Part shown: piece by piece, positions 32,567 through 41,479 of the stretch | Position numbering within the stretch: the stretch's first letter is position 1 | How the letters are laid out: every line of letters begins with the position of its first letter | NCBI RefSeq assembly: GCF_900100365.1 | Contig: NZ_FNKU01000002.1 | Coordinates: 1-64,000 of the forward strand | DNA length: 64,000 nucleotides | Reading direction: 5' to 3' | DNA from: Pseudomonas cannabina | Lineage (GTDB): Bacteria > Pseudomonadota > Gammaproteobacteria > Pseudomonadales > Pseudomonadaceae | Program-made: the position numbers and the translations under genes | Notes under the pieces: generated by a model | The model's input: only the letters and a program-made list of their open reading frames with translations | Told to the model about the DNA's origin: nothing | Databases searched by the model: none

Positions 32567-35500
32567 TTACACCGGGCGTGGATCGCTCGGCTGTGCTGAC
32601 GGTGCCGCTGTGGGAGCTGACTTTGGGAGGGTGTTTTCCTCTTTCCAGCGCTGATCGAAGCCCAATAGGGCATGCAAGGTCGGGGGCACCTCGCCAGGTG
32701 CGTCAAGCTTGCCAATGCGCACAGCGCTGTCGCCTTCGAGCTTGAAGGCAATGTGCTCTCTCGAAACCGGCTCGCCACCAGAGCGGTTGATGCCATTGCC
32801 CGTGCCGATCGGCAGCAGGCCCTCGGGGGTAATGGCGTTAAACACCATCGAAGGCCCATCGTCACGGCCTGGCAAACTCACCAATACATGCTGAATCTGA
32901 TCCCCCTGACGCACCACACCTTGCAGGTAGGGACCATCGCCGCGCACCAGGTACATGTCCAGATGGCCATCCTGTGACCAACTGCTGATGACGGGTTGTC
33001 CCGCTGTGTTGTTGGGGTCGATCGGCGGCCGAGGGGCTGACAGCTCGTCACCCGTTTTTGCGCTGCCTTCACCGTTTGGGGTCAACCAATACAGGCCATC
33101 CGTGGGTGGCGTGGGCAAGGGAACCTCCACACCCAGTTGCGCAAGCCAGGCTTGTTGCACCACGGCGAAACGCCCGGCGTCATAGGCGCCGAGTTTGACG
33201 CCCTCATCCTGGCCAGAACGTACTGCGGGGTTACCCTCTACCTTTAGGGCCCATTGGTTGCGATGGACGTCTTTATCGTCGTAACCCACGGTGACGCCCT
33301 GATCGTTTTTGCGGGGAACCTTGACGGTAACCGGAAAATTGCCCAGCCACTGCAACGTCACCATCTTGCCTGGCTGCACACGGGTTTGGCGCAGCAGCCC
33401 CGCCAGCTCCTTGCCCCAAAAAGTCTGAACACCGTTCTTGGTACGCAGTGTAATGAAGGTGCTCTCGGGCTTGTCTGGCTCAAAACGAAACGGCTTCTGG
33501 CCAAATTTGAGGATCTTGCCTGTCACGCCATCCTTGGCCGCCTGGAAAGGCTGATGGATGGCGGGCGACACCTGCTGATTCGCTGACGTTGCAGGCTGAT
33601 CCGATGCTGGAGCTGCCGAGGGCGGATTGATGACCGGTGCGTCGGGCTGTGCCGGTGGTGCAGGTTGAACCAGTGGCCGCTGCAGACCCTCAACCTCCAG
33701 CGGCTGATAAGCAGTACTCGCCGTCGCGGGCGCAGACGAATGCACCGGTGCCGGCGCGGCTTGTTGAGGTTGCGGTGCCGAGGGCTTCGCCTGTGCCGGC
33801 TGTGGACCACCATACGGCGGTGGGGTATCACCATGAATGGCATCAAGCGTTACAGGTGGCTGCTTCAACGCGTTACGGGCATCGTCCAGCAACATTTGCT
33901 GCGCAGGGTTCTTCATCTCCACATTGATCTGGTGCTGAGCAATCAGCTCGATGGCTTTTGCCTTGAATTCGTCACTGCCGGTCAGTTCGATGCGCCCCCG
34001 GTAGAACTGTGCTGCCGTGAGCAACGCAGCTATTACCTTCTCATCTTCCTGACCTGCGCCTTGGACCATCTCCAGGCGCGACCCACGGTCAACGAAAGCA
34101 GGCTCGGCATCGAGCTTGTAGAGCACCGAATTGTCACCTTGAACCTCGCGGCTGATGCGGGCCAACAGAGCGTCTTTGTCGATGTTGCTGGCTTGCAGTT
34201 GTGGCTCGTCGGCACCTATCGGAGCCCCTACGAAGATAGCATCCGGCACGACCGCCGGGCCGGTCTTGCGTGCTGCGGTGAAACGACGCGGCAGGGCCCC
34301 TAACACCGGAGCCTCAACGTCTGGAAGGCTTTCATTGGCTTCGTTTTGAGCAGGCCCTGCCGGTGCGATTATCGGTTGATCCTCAGCGACGGGGGAAGTG
34401 TCAGGATCAGCCTCTACTGACGCCTGTTGTTTAGCAGGAGGCGCAGCTGGTTGGGCAGCTTCATCTGACATGTCGGTCACAGGCGCTGATGCAGGCTGTG
34501 GCCCCTCTACAGGCAAGGCTTCGGGCAACGCGGTCGGCGGTGTTTTCTCAGGCTCAATCACCGCCGCAGGTTGCTGAACAGGCGCGTCCGCAGTGCTGAC
34601 GGCCAATGGTGCTTCGGGCACTGGAGCCGATGCAGGCTGCGGCCCCTCTACAGGCAAGGCTTCGGGCAACGCGGTCGGCGGTGTTTTCTCAGGCTCAATC
34701 ACCGCCGCAGGTTGCTGAACAGGCGCGTCCGCAGTGCTGACGGCCAATGGTGCTTCGGGCACTGGAGCCGATGCAGGCTGCGGCCCCTCTACAGGCAAGG
34801 CTTCGGGCAACGCGGTCGGCGGTGTTTTCTCAGGCTCAATCACCGCCGCAGGTTGCTGAACGGGCACGTCCGCAGTGCCGACGACCAATGGCACTTCGGT
34901 CACAGGCTCTACAGGCAGGGTACTTGACTGATCAAGCCTCGCTGCGACTTCATCACGAATTGACTGGTAGGTTTCTTGCGAAACCTCCAGGCCCGCCTTT
35001 TTGAAAGCACTTTTTAATTCCGGCCAGGTTTTTGCCGCGTTAGTAGTGATGACGCGAACACTCTCATCAAGCACAGGCATATAGCGGTGGATTTCAATTG
35101 CGGCTCCCTCCAGCGCATACCGTTGGGAGTGCTCAAGTTCAAGTGCCGCCTTCAAGCCATCAATGGGCGTAAAGCGCTCAGCCTCAGCGAGGTCTGCGGC
35201 CTTGAACGCCTGACCGTCCCAAACCATCCCGTTGTCTGCATCCATTAAGATGAAGGTCTTGGCTTGCTTATCCTCACTCTCAGCCGTTGATGTTGGGTCG
35301 CCAGATTGCACCAGGTCGGCCTGCGGCTGCACCGCTTCATCCGGTATCGGCATGGCAGGTGCGACATCCTGTGCTTGGGTATTCGAATCTGTCGGCATGG
35401 CAGTTACCTCTTCATACTGTCGAATCAGGGGAGCGGTCTGTTCGCGTACCGCGTCCAGTCCTCGTGATTGGTGAAGGTCGTTAAAGTCCGTGAACCCACG

Positions 35501-37171
35501 GGCGATTTCAGCGTCGTTGAACGTTGGGTACATAACCTGGCCCCCCACCGCTATGGCCGCCTCATTGGCCATGATCAACCCCTTGTTCACGTCCTTGGCA
35601 TGATCGAAATCCGCCATGAACAGGTGCCGACTGTCGGGATACTGCTGATGCAGCACCTTGGCCACCGCCACCATGTTGCCTGCGTCAATGGTCATCACCA
35701 CCGGCAAGCCGGTGGCCAGATTCAGGCTGCGCGCCGTGGCATAGCCCTCGGCATACAGGATGGGGTTGACCGGATCGAGCGGGCCGCCCACCACCAGGAA
35801 ATGCTCTTGTTTGGGGGCATCCTTGAAGAGGAACTTCTCACCCTCGGGTGGGATGTACTGCAGCGTCTTGAACGTTCCTGAGGCATTAAAAAACGGCACC
35901 ACCAGGGCACCGTTTCGTGTTTGACGAATGTCGGGCGTCGGGGGTATTCCCTTTCGCACTAGGTAGGGATGCGCAGGGTCTGCGGCGGGCAGCCGGTCGT
36001 AAAGCCTCTTGGCAGCCAACGTCTGCTTGGCGTAGGTGACGGCGCGATCACGAGCAGCGTCTTCCTGGGCTTGCTTGGCCCCGGCCCGAATGTGCAGGCG
36101 GGTGATCGGATCAGATTCACCGCCAGTCGCCGTCCAGTTGGTCACATCCTTGGGCGAATCGGCACGATGGTAGTTGATGAACCAGCCAGCAGGGCGACGA
36201 TCCAGAAAACCGCAATAGACACCGCTTTTCTTGCCGTGCTTGTCATCGACCGTCGCTACACGCTGCCGACTACCGTTCATCACCGGCATGCCTTTGACGA
36301 CCAAGCCGGCTTGAGTCAGTACATCCAGAAACTCTGATTCGGCGTCACCACCACCGGCGCGGCGGCTTGGATCAGGCAACCAGTCGGTGATGCGATCAAG
36401 GTCACATCCAGGTCTGGCAAACCACAGCTTTTCCTCTTTGTTCCAGGCAATGGCCGCACGACCGTCACTGAGTCGTCCGGCAGACAGTCGAGCCTTATCA
36501 CGATCATCAGGCGGCACGGCCAGCCAAACCGGGTATTCGGATGTGCGAGGGGCTGTTTCAATCTTGAACTGGGCATTGTCCGACGCCGGGAAGTTCTGTT
36601 GCGATCGGCTACGATCATGCAGCCCTTCGGCCACCATCGTCGTGAGGTTGATGAGGTCACTGATCTGCATGGGTCGAGAGCGATCTATGCAGGTTTCCTT
36701 GAATGATTGGGCACCCAAGGTAGCGTCAGCGCGGGCCTGTGGCTCAATATTTTCGCACGCAAATGCAAAGACCTCTTCGGCTTTACGCGAGTCATTGAGC
36801 GCGGGATAAAGCTGATCAACCTGGGCCCATAACTCCACCAGTTTCGGTGCATTTCGACCCGCAACAATCCCGTCTAGGACTGCTCTTTTCTCGGCAGGGC
36901 TGAAGGTGTTGATCCCATAATGTCCGAGTATTTCGTGCCTAAGAGTTCTTTCAAACTCTTGGTTCGAATCACAGTTGGCAAGGGCAAAATCTGCCCTTCT
37001 GGATGCCGCTCGATACGAACCGTCAATTCTTCCCCGGAGTGCGACACTATTTTGTGGTCCATATAACTCTTCCTGGTTCAAAGCAAGGTTGTAGGTGATC
37101 GTAAGGGCTTGCGGGTACGTTTTGCAAAACTCATCGATCACCGCCTCTGCATCATCATAAGACAAAGCCAT
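32567..37171 (-). CDS. Giant multidomain plasmid primase (TraC/Sog-like) with LPD7 domain
   Basis: A 1534-residue protein. From the N-terminus it has a zincin-like segment with HEILGH (an HEXXH motif, ~residue 113), then a DNA-primase-like region at ~300-400. A TOPRIM core follows at ~460-560 (YAEGYATARSLN, MADFDHAKDVNKG). Next come a Pro/Ala-rich linker with 47-residue repeats, an LPD7 domain (~1040-1130: VLYKLDAEPAFVDRG) and a C-terminal nucleic-acid-binding part (~1260-1350). IncI sog primases are carried into the recipient to start complementary-strand synthesis; the same place between traK and traL suggests this job. Confidence 0.82.
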   Translation of the reverse strand: MALSYDDAEAVIDEFCKTYPQALTITYNLALNQEELYGPQNSVALRGRIDGSYRAASRRADFALANCDSNQEFERTLRHEILGHYGINTFSPAEKRAVLDGIVAGRNAPKLVELWAQVDQLYPALNDSRKAEEVFAFACENIEPQARADATLGAQSFKETCIDRSRPMQISDLINLTTMVAEGLHDRSRSQQNFPASDNAQFKIETAPRTSEYPVWLAVPPDDRDKARLSAGRLSDGRAAIAWNKEEKLWFARPGCDLDRITDWLPDPSRRAGGGDAESEFLDVLTQAGLVVKGMPVMNGSRQRVATVDDKHGKKSGVYCGFLDRRPAGWFINYHRADSPKDVTNWTATGGESDPITRLHIRAGAKQAQEDAARDRAVTYAKQTLAAKRLYDRLPAADPAHPYLVRKGIPPTPDIRQTRNGALVVPFFNASGTFKTLQYIPPEGEKFLFKDAPKQEHFLVVGGPLDPVNPILYAEGYATARSLNLATGLPVVMTIDAGNMVAVAKVLHQQYPDSRHLFMADFDHAKDVNKGLIMANEAAIAVGGQVMYPTFNDAEIARGFTDFNDLHQSRGLDAVREQTAPLIRQYEEVTAMPTDSNTQAQDVAPAMPIPDEAVQPQADLVQSGDPTSTAESEDKQAKTFILMDADNGMVWDGQAFKAADLAEAERFTPIDGLKAALELEHSQRYALEGAAIEIHRYMPVLDESVRVITTNAAKTWPELKSAFKKAGLEVSQETYQSIRDEVAARLDQSSTLPVEPVTEVPLVVGTADVPVQQPAAVIEPEKTPPTALPEALPVEGPQPASAPVPEAPLAVSTADAPVQQPAAVIEPEKTPPTALPEALPVEGPQPASAPVPEAPLAVSTADAPVQQPAAVIEPEKTPPTALPEALPVEGPQPASAPVTDMSDEAAQPAAPPAKQQASVEADPDTSPVAEDQPIIAPAGPAQNEANESLPDVEAPVLGALPRRFTAARKTGPAVVPDAIFVGAPIGADEPQLQASNIDKDALLARISREVQGDNSVLYKLDAEPAFVDRGSRLEMVQGAGQEDEKVIAALLTAAQFYRGRIELTGSDEFKAKAIELIAQHQINVEMKNPAQQMLLDDARNALKQPPVTLDAIHGDTPPPYGGPQPAQAKPSAPQPQQAAPAPVHSSAPATASTAYQPLEVEGLQRPLVQPAPPAQPDAPVINPPSAAPASDQPATSANQQVSPAIHQPFQAAKDGVTGKILKFGQKPFRFEPDKPESTFITLRTKNGVQTFWGKELAGLLRQTRVQPGKMVTLQWLGNFPVTVKVPRKNDQGVTVGYDDKDVHRNQWALKVEGNPAVRSGQDEGVKLGAYDAGRFAVVQQAWLAQLGVEVPLPTPPTDGLYWLTPNGEGSAKTGDELSAPRPPIDPNNTAGQPVISSWSQDGHLDMYLVRGDGPYLQGVVRQGDQIQHVLVSLPGRDDGPSMVFNAITPEGLLPIGTGNGINRSGGEPVSREHIAFKLEGDSAVRIGKLDAPGEVPPTLHALLGFDQRWKEENTLPKSAPTAAPSAQPSDPRPV
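34488..34900. repeat. 141-bp tandem repeats inside the primase linker
   Basis: Nearly three tandem copies of a 141-bp unit (34488, 34629, 34770) encode a 47-residue Pro/Ala/Glu-rich repeat (PEAPLAVSTADAPVQQPAAV... LPEALPVEGPQPASAPV). The copies are almost identical in DNA, indicating recent expansion or homogenisation. The number of units may vary between strains. Confidence 0.95.
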
Positions 37172-37174
37172 TAC

Positions 37175-37456
37175 TTACTCCCCCTCAGTAAAACGCCGAT
37201 ACCACCAAGGCCGCCCCGACAAGCGCTTGCCGCGCATCAGGTAAGCCAGTCGCATCACCAGGACCTTGAACGTCCACCCAAAGAACGAGAGCAGCCGAAA
37301 GCCGCCAATAATGGCGGTGATGACGTAGATCGTGACCATGGAGGGGAAGCGAAACCACGCCAGGTACAACAAGAACAAGGGGGCTGGTATGCCGTAGAGA
37401 TTGAGAAGGCGTGAGGCGTTGCGCCAATAGCCCGGTTGCAGTTGCTGGTCAGACAT
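37175..37456 (-). CDS. traK: TraK/IcmT-like small membrane protein
   Basis: A 93-residue protein with two spans (APLFLLYLAWFRF and VTIYVITAIIGGFRLLSFFG) preceded by GYWRNASRLL, the pattern of IcmT/TraK. AGGAG precedes the ATG. It is four bases upstream of the primase. Confidence 0.82.
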   Translation of the reverse strand: MSDQQLQPGYWRNASRLLNLYGIPAPLFLLYLAWFRFPSMVTIYVITAIIGGFRLLSFFGWTFKVLVMRLAYLMRGKRLSGRPWWYRRFTEGE

Positions 37457-37484
37457 GGATAACTCCTATGCTGCGGTTGGGACG

Positions 37485-37730
37485 CTAGCCCGATTCGTGA
37501 TCTCCTTTTTTCGCCGGCGCAAGTTCCGGAAACTCAACCAGCAATGCCTTGTTGCCCTGGGCAATGTGTTTCATCACCGCCAGTCTGATGTTTTCACGCA
37601 CGCTCCCTGTCGACACGAAGTACATGCCCCAGGCCTGATCGGGCGTGCAATGGCCGATCTGTTCCTCAATGTCTCGGAAGGCCTGGCATTCGTCTGGAGT
37701 TGAGCAGCACTGCTGAGTGTTTTGGCACAT
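37485..37730 (-). CDS. Small hypothetical protein with a Cys-rich start
   Basis: An 81-residue protein (MCQNTQQCCSTPDECQAFRD...) with four cysteines in the first 15 residues, possibly metal-binding, and a helical remainder. A strong GGAGGGG site precedes the ATG. It belongs to the accessory group inserted between traJ and traK. Function unknown. Confidence 0.55.
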   Translation of the reverse strand: MCQNTQQCCSTPDECQAFRDIEEQIGHCTPDQAWGMYFVSTGSVRENIRLAVMKHIAQGNKALLVEFPELAPAKKGDHESG

Positions 37731-37766
37731 GACGTTCCCCTCCCTGGTCGTTTCAGCACGGCTTCT

Positions 37767-38351
37767 TCAGTAAGTCGGCTGATAAGGCTGTCCCTGCACC
37801 CAGCGTGATTGCCAATGCTCTAGGTACACGCTGGCCACCGCAGGAACGTCCCACATCACCACGGCATTTTCGCTGTTGGCCTTGGCAGCCGAGGCCGAGT
37901 AGTTGAACGAGCCGGTCTCGACGTTCTGGCCATCGGTGATGATCACTTTGTCGTGCTGAATCTTGTACGCAGCGTTGGTGCGCACAGGGATTTGCGCGTT
38001 GGCCAGCAGGTTCATCGCAGCGCGACTGGCCCTGTTGTCGTTGCCATGGGCATCGACCACCACCTGTACATCGACGCCGCGCCGTTTGGCTTGCACCAAC
38101 GCCTTGACTACGCTCGGAGAGGTGAAGCTGTAGGCCATCAGCCGTATCTGCTGCCGGGCTCCCTGGATCACATTGAGTACCAACTGCTCCGCGCTGCCCT
38201 CGGGTGAGAAACCCACCTGGATTTCAGCCGCCTGAACAGTAAAGGTCAGATTGCACAGCAGCACCGAGGCCACCAGTGCTCTCACCGTCGAACTGGACCG
38301 CGCCTTGTTTGCCAGACTGGCGGGACTGAACTGCACCAAAGGCTCAATCAT
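37767..38351 (-). CDS. Exported phospholipase-D-superfamily nuclease (Nuc-like)
   Basis: A 194-residue protein with an N-terminal hydrophobic export segment (TVRALVASVLLCNLTFTVQA) and one HKD motif, HDKVIITDG, followed by GSFNYSASA. This matches the Nuc/EndA-type PLD nucleases found on IncN (nuc of pKM101) and other plasmids, which work as dimers. The ATG at 38351 overlaps the preceding lipoprotein gene by eight bases. It may act in the periplasm on incoming or transferred DNA, or be a passenger gene. Confidence 0.8.
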   Translation of the reverse strand: MIEPLVQFSPASLANKARSSSTVRALVASVLLCNLTFTVQAAEIQVGFSPEGSAEQLVLNVIQGARQQIRLMAYSFTSPSVVKALVQAKRRGVDVQVVVDAHGNDNRASRAAMNLLANAQIPVRTNAAYKIQHDKVIITDGQNVETGSFNYSASAAKANSENAVVMWDVPAVASVYLEHWQSRWVQGQPYQPTY

Positions 38352-38592
38352 GGCGTGGCCCCTTTGGCTGAGCCTGAGCATTGCGCAGGGCCTGCAGGTT
38401 GTTGCTCTCGATCTGTAGCGAAACCTGTGTTTTCTGCAGCGCCAGGGCTTGAAGCTGGTTGGCCTGGATCTGCAATAGATTGGTATTGATCAGCAGCAAC
38501 TGGTCGTTCTGCTGTTGGAGTTGGGCCGGGGTAGTACAACCTGTCAGGCAGGCAGTGACCGTAGCGGCCACGAGCAGAGCGCGAACATTCAT
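38344..38592 (-). CDS. Small lipoprotein with coiled coil
   Basis: An 82-residue protein with a lipoprotein signal (MNVRALLVAATVTACLTGC, lipobox LTGC). The mature part is Gln/Leu-rich and helical (QQNDQLLLINTNLLQIQANQ...), likely a coiled coil. It may anchor the nuclease or a channel part. The start at 38592 was chosen for the signal peptide. Confidence 0.65.
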   Translation of the reverse strand: MNVRALLVAATVTACLTGCTTPAQLQQQNDQLLLINTNLLQIQANQLQALALQKTQVSLQIESNNLQALRNAQAQPKGPRHD

Positions 38593-38629
38593 GGTTAAGA
38601 CCTTTGGTTGGATGATTGCGGACGTTTTC

Positions 38630-38863
38630 TTAACGTGGGTCGAACAGGTCAATCTGCCTGTTCGCCGGATCTGCCTTCGGCGCGTTCAGTGGATGACCCA
38701 ACTGGCGACGTATCTCGGCCAGCCAAGCCTTGTACGGTGCGTTTTCACGCTCACCCCATGGGTAGGCAGACACCAGTGCCTTGCGCAGCACTCTCATATC
38801 AGTGCGTCCGACCTGGCGAATCACTTGCGCAACGATGGGTGCTGCTGCATCGGCCCAGGACAT
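38630..38863 (-). CDS. Small conserved-looking plasmid protein with a YPWGER motif
   Basis: A 77-residue protein containing LRKALVSAYPWGERENAPYK and WLAEIRRQLG. Proteins with this YPWGxR...P-Y/H-x-x-W pattern occur on phages and plasmids; their role is unknown to me. AAGAGGG precedes the ATG. It lies in the traJ-traK accessory group. Confidence 0.55.
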   Translation of the reverse strand: MSWADAAAPIVAQVIRQVGRTDMRVLRKALVSAYPWGERENAPYKAWLAEIRRQLGHPLNAPKADPANRQIDLFDPR

Positions 38864-38875
38864 AGCGTATCCCTC

Positions 38876-38953
38876 TTATGGCGATGGCTGATTAGAGTCC
38901 CTGATGAACAGGGTGCGCAGATCGGTCTCCTTCTCGATTGTTTCGATAGGCAT
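38876..38953 (-). CDS. 25-residue peptide
   Basis: A short frame (MPIETIEKETDLRTLFIRDS, ending NQPSP) with a strong GGAGG seven bases before the ATG. Its stop is 12 bases before the next gene. Spacing and ribosome site suggest it is translated. No family recognised. Confidence 0.4.
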   Translation of the reverse strand: MPIETIEKETDLRTLFIRDSNQPSP

Positions 38954-38994
38954 ATGAAGTCCTCCCCGCCGAAGCGGTATAGCCAATAAGTCAC

Positions 38995-40176
38995 TCATGA
39001 CACGGCCCGCTGTTCGAGTTCTCGCAATTGAGAGGCGGTCATGGCCACCGCCAGTTCACGCCGGTCAATGCGCCCTTCCAGATGAAGACGCCAGGCATGA
39101 TCAGCGAAGCGTCGTTGCTCCAAGCGAATAATGGAGTCGATATGCCGACCCCATTCGGGGTAAGGCATGCTGGCCAGCTTGGCGCGCAGCGCATCGTCAA
39201 AGATGATGTATTCGCGCACGGCCTGGCGTTTGCCGTCGGTAGTACGCAGCAGCTTTTGCACGATGATGTATTGCAGAACGCTCAGGAGATCGTGAGCCGT
39301 AGCTTCGCGCATCTCTGAGGGCACCATGATCAGGCACCGTGGAATCGCCTCTCCAGGTGAATGGATGTGCAAGGTGCTGAGATTGAAATGGCCCACCTGT
39401 CCGGCCAAAACGGCGGCCTGGAAGGTCTCCAAATCCCGCATTTCACCCACCCCGATGATCGACGGTGCCCGGCGAAGATCTGCCCGAATGCCTTCGGCAT
39501 AGTTGGCAACGTCTCGACCTATCTGCAGCTGCGTCGAGGCCAATACATCCCCTGGACGCGCGAGAATGAATTCGATCGGGTCTTCGATCGTGGTCACCTT
39601 GCGGTCAGGATCGGTGTCCAGGCAAAAGCGGTAGATAGCGGCCGCCTGGGTACTTTTACCCGACCCTGTGATTCCACCAATGAGTCCTAGACCATTGGAC
39701 GGCAACAACGCTTCGAACAGGTCCTCTTCCAGCCCCATCTTTGTTAGATCCGGGATATCAGATGGAATGATCCGCATAGTCAGGGCGATGGTGGCGTCCA
39801 GCCGCCCAGCAGTGGCCTGCACAAAGTTGCAGCGAAAGCGTAATCGCTCGCCACGCTCCAGGCCGTAGCGCTGGTTGATGTCGCCATCCAGCTGTATGGC
39901 CCGGTCTACAGGGCGACCACCGCGTACCGTCGGCCGGATTTCAGGGCTGAATAGATCATCGAGGAGCTTGGACCACGTATCGTCAGCCAGCACAAACCGG
40001 CTGGCCTGGCGCAAGCGACCTTGATGCCCGACCACCAGGTGGTTACCGCCCTGGATGTGAATGTCGCTGGCTGACTGCCGTGCACACCAGACGAAAAAAT
40101 CGCGCAAGGTGTCTGCATTCAGCCCGTCTTCAAAAGCGTAGGGGGCAAAATCCATTGTCTGTGTCGTCTGGGTCAT
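38995..40176 (-). CDS. traJ: TraJ/DotB-like secretion ATPase
   Basis: A 393-residue VirB11/PilT-class hexameric ATPase that powers the channel. The Walker A motif GITGSGKST is at residues 168-176, a Walker B-like IIGVGEMRD at 240-248, and an Asp/His-box region (TIEDPIEF; STLHIHS) lies between and after. It is the IncI TraJ and Legionella DotB counterpart. Its ATG overlaps the traI stop (ATGA). Confidence 0.9.
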   Translation of the reverse strand: MTQTTQTMDFAPYAFEDGLNADTLRDFFVWCARQSASDIHIQGGNHLVVGHQGRLRQASRFVLADDTWSKLLDDLFSPEIRPTVRGGRPVDRAIQLDGDINQRYGLERGERLRFRCNFVQATAGRLDATIALTMRIIPSDIPDLTKMGLEEDLFEALLPSNGLGLIGGITGSGKSTQAAAIYRFCLDTDPDRKVTTIEDPIEFILARPGDVLASTQLQIGRDVANYAEGIRADLRRAPSIIGVGEMRDLETFQAAVLAGQVGHFNLSTLHIHSPGEAIPRCLIMVPSEMREATAHDLLSVLQYIIVQKLLRTTDGKRQAVREYIIFDDALRAKLASMPYPEWGRHIDSIIRLEQRRFADHAWRLHLEGRIDRRELAVAMTASQLRELEQRAVS

Positions 40177-40973
40177 GGCTGCACCTTGCGTATCACCGGA
40201 TGCCACTGGGTTTTGTCAGGAACAAAGCCGGCGTTCTCCTTGAGGCTTCGTACGCGATCGCCCGTGGTCAGCTTCTGCCGATCCCCCGTCACGGTCTGCT
40301 GTTGATCCGTGACGACCGGCGCCGTGATGAACCCCTGACGCAGTAACTGCGAGTACATCAGCATGCCCCGGTAATCTCGGGTCAGGCGGTTGAAATTGGC
40401 TTCAAGGATCTGATCGGCACTTTGCCGCCCTTCACCCCAGCCCTGGCGGACCGCCGCTTGCCAAAGCGCCTTCTGCAAACGGTTTTCAGGTGTGACTGAC
40501 ACGGCGTCATCAGGGCCCGACGATGACAGGCCCGCCATCAACCAGGTACGCCACGACGGTGGATTACTAACGAACCGTTCGGGCACGATGATTTCGTAAA
40601 CATGGCTTGCAGTGCGTATCTGCCGTGGCGTGATATGGGCCACGTCCACCGCCTCGTCGATGACCGGCGGTAGCCAGCCTTCACGGCTGATCAGGGTCCG
40701 AAAGTCATACAGGCCATTGAGTCGCCCGATCTGCCCCTCCAATGCCTGGCGTAATTCCCACGCGCGCTCAGCCTTACCGCCGCGAAACCCAGTATTGCGT
40801 CCCGATTCCTCCAGCAGTTGTCGCCGCGATTCGGTCACGTCTGCTGACGGCGGGTCAGCGGGGGCAAGATAGCTTTCCAGTGGCGCCGGCGTGTCGGAGG
40901 GTGTGGAAGGTGGCGTATGTCCACACCCTTGCAGGCCCTGCAACAGGACAAGCGTCAGAATTGATTTTTTCAC
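40173..40973 (-). CDS. traI: TraI/DotC-like lipoprotein
   Basis: A 266-residue outer-membrane lipoprotein with signal MKKSILTLVLLQGLQGC (lipobox LQGC). The motif RNTGFRGGKAERAWELR and the later IIVPERFVSNPPSWRTWL are typical of DotC. It forms part of the DotC-D-H core. Not to be confused with the F-plasmid relaxase of the same name. It overlaps traH by four bases. Confidence 0.87.
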   Translation of the reverse strand: MKKSILTLVLLQGLQGCGHTPPSTPSDTPAPLESYLAPADPPSADVTESRRQLLEESGRNTGFRGGKAERAWELRQALEGQIGRLNGLYDFRTLISREGWLPPVIDEAVDVAHITPRQIRTASHVYEIIVPERFVSNPPSWRTWLMAGLSSSGPDDAVSVTPENRLQKALWQAAVRQGWGEGRQSADQILEANFNRLTRDYRGMLMYSQLLRQGFITAPVVTDQQQTVTGDRQKLTTGDRVRSLKENAGFVPDKTQWHPVIRKVQP

Positions 40974-41443
40974 TGACGCCCTCCCGCCTTCTTGGCAGGC
41001 TCCGCCTGCGCAAAGGCCAGGGTCAGTTGCCCTGGAAGCTGGGTCAGGGTCGCACGCCAGGCTGTTTGCATCTCGATCAGACGCAACAGATTCGCATAGG
41101 AGATTCCATTGACCTTGAGGTTCACCGGCAAGGGCAGACGCACGCCGGTCCAGGTAAACGTCTGACCGCGCTGGCGGGCCAGATGGGACAGCAGCTCAAT
41201 CGCGTCACCGCTCCAGTCAACCGCGACCCTGTCGCTCTGAGCACGGATAGCATCGGTCGGCAGGGTTGACCGGGTATTGATCGCACCTTCCATCCACAGC
41301 GTTTCTTGCTGTAACGCAACCCGATCAAGTACCGGCGCAGCTGTTGCAGAAGGCGTAGGAGCCGCCGGCGGTTTCTCACAAAAACTCTGGCATCCAGACA
41401 GCAGCAATGCCGCCGCCGGCGCAGCCCAAAAGGAGTATTTCAT
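40970..41443 (-). CDS. traH: TraH/DotD-like lipoprotein
   Basis: A 157-residue lipoprotein (MKYSFWAAPAAALLLSGC, lipobox LSGC) with a DotD-like secretin-N domain (VAVDWSGDAIELLSHLARQR... NLKVNGISYANLLRLIEMQ). It assembles with TraI and TraN into the outer-membrane core. First of the tight traH-I-J cluster. Confidence 0.85.
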   Translation of the reverse strand: MKYSFWAAPAAALLLSGCQSFCEKPPAAPTPSATAAPVLDRVALQQETLWMEGAINTRSTLPTDAIRAQSDRVAVDWSGDAIELLSHLARQRGQTFTWTGVRLPLPVNLKVNGISYANLLRLIEMQTAWRATLTQLPGQLTLAFAQAEPAKKAGGRQ

Positions 41444-41479
41444 CGATAGTCTCCTGACACCCCAAACCGGGCGCAGTCA

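Noticed and set aside
34488..34900. CRISPR-like tandem repeats
   Set aside because: The 141-bp units are contiguous, without spacers, and are coding.
34571..34927. Rightward frame with perfect Arg-rich repeats
   Set aside because: It is the reverse of the Pro-rich repeats of the primase gene, not a gene.
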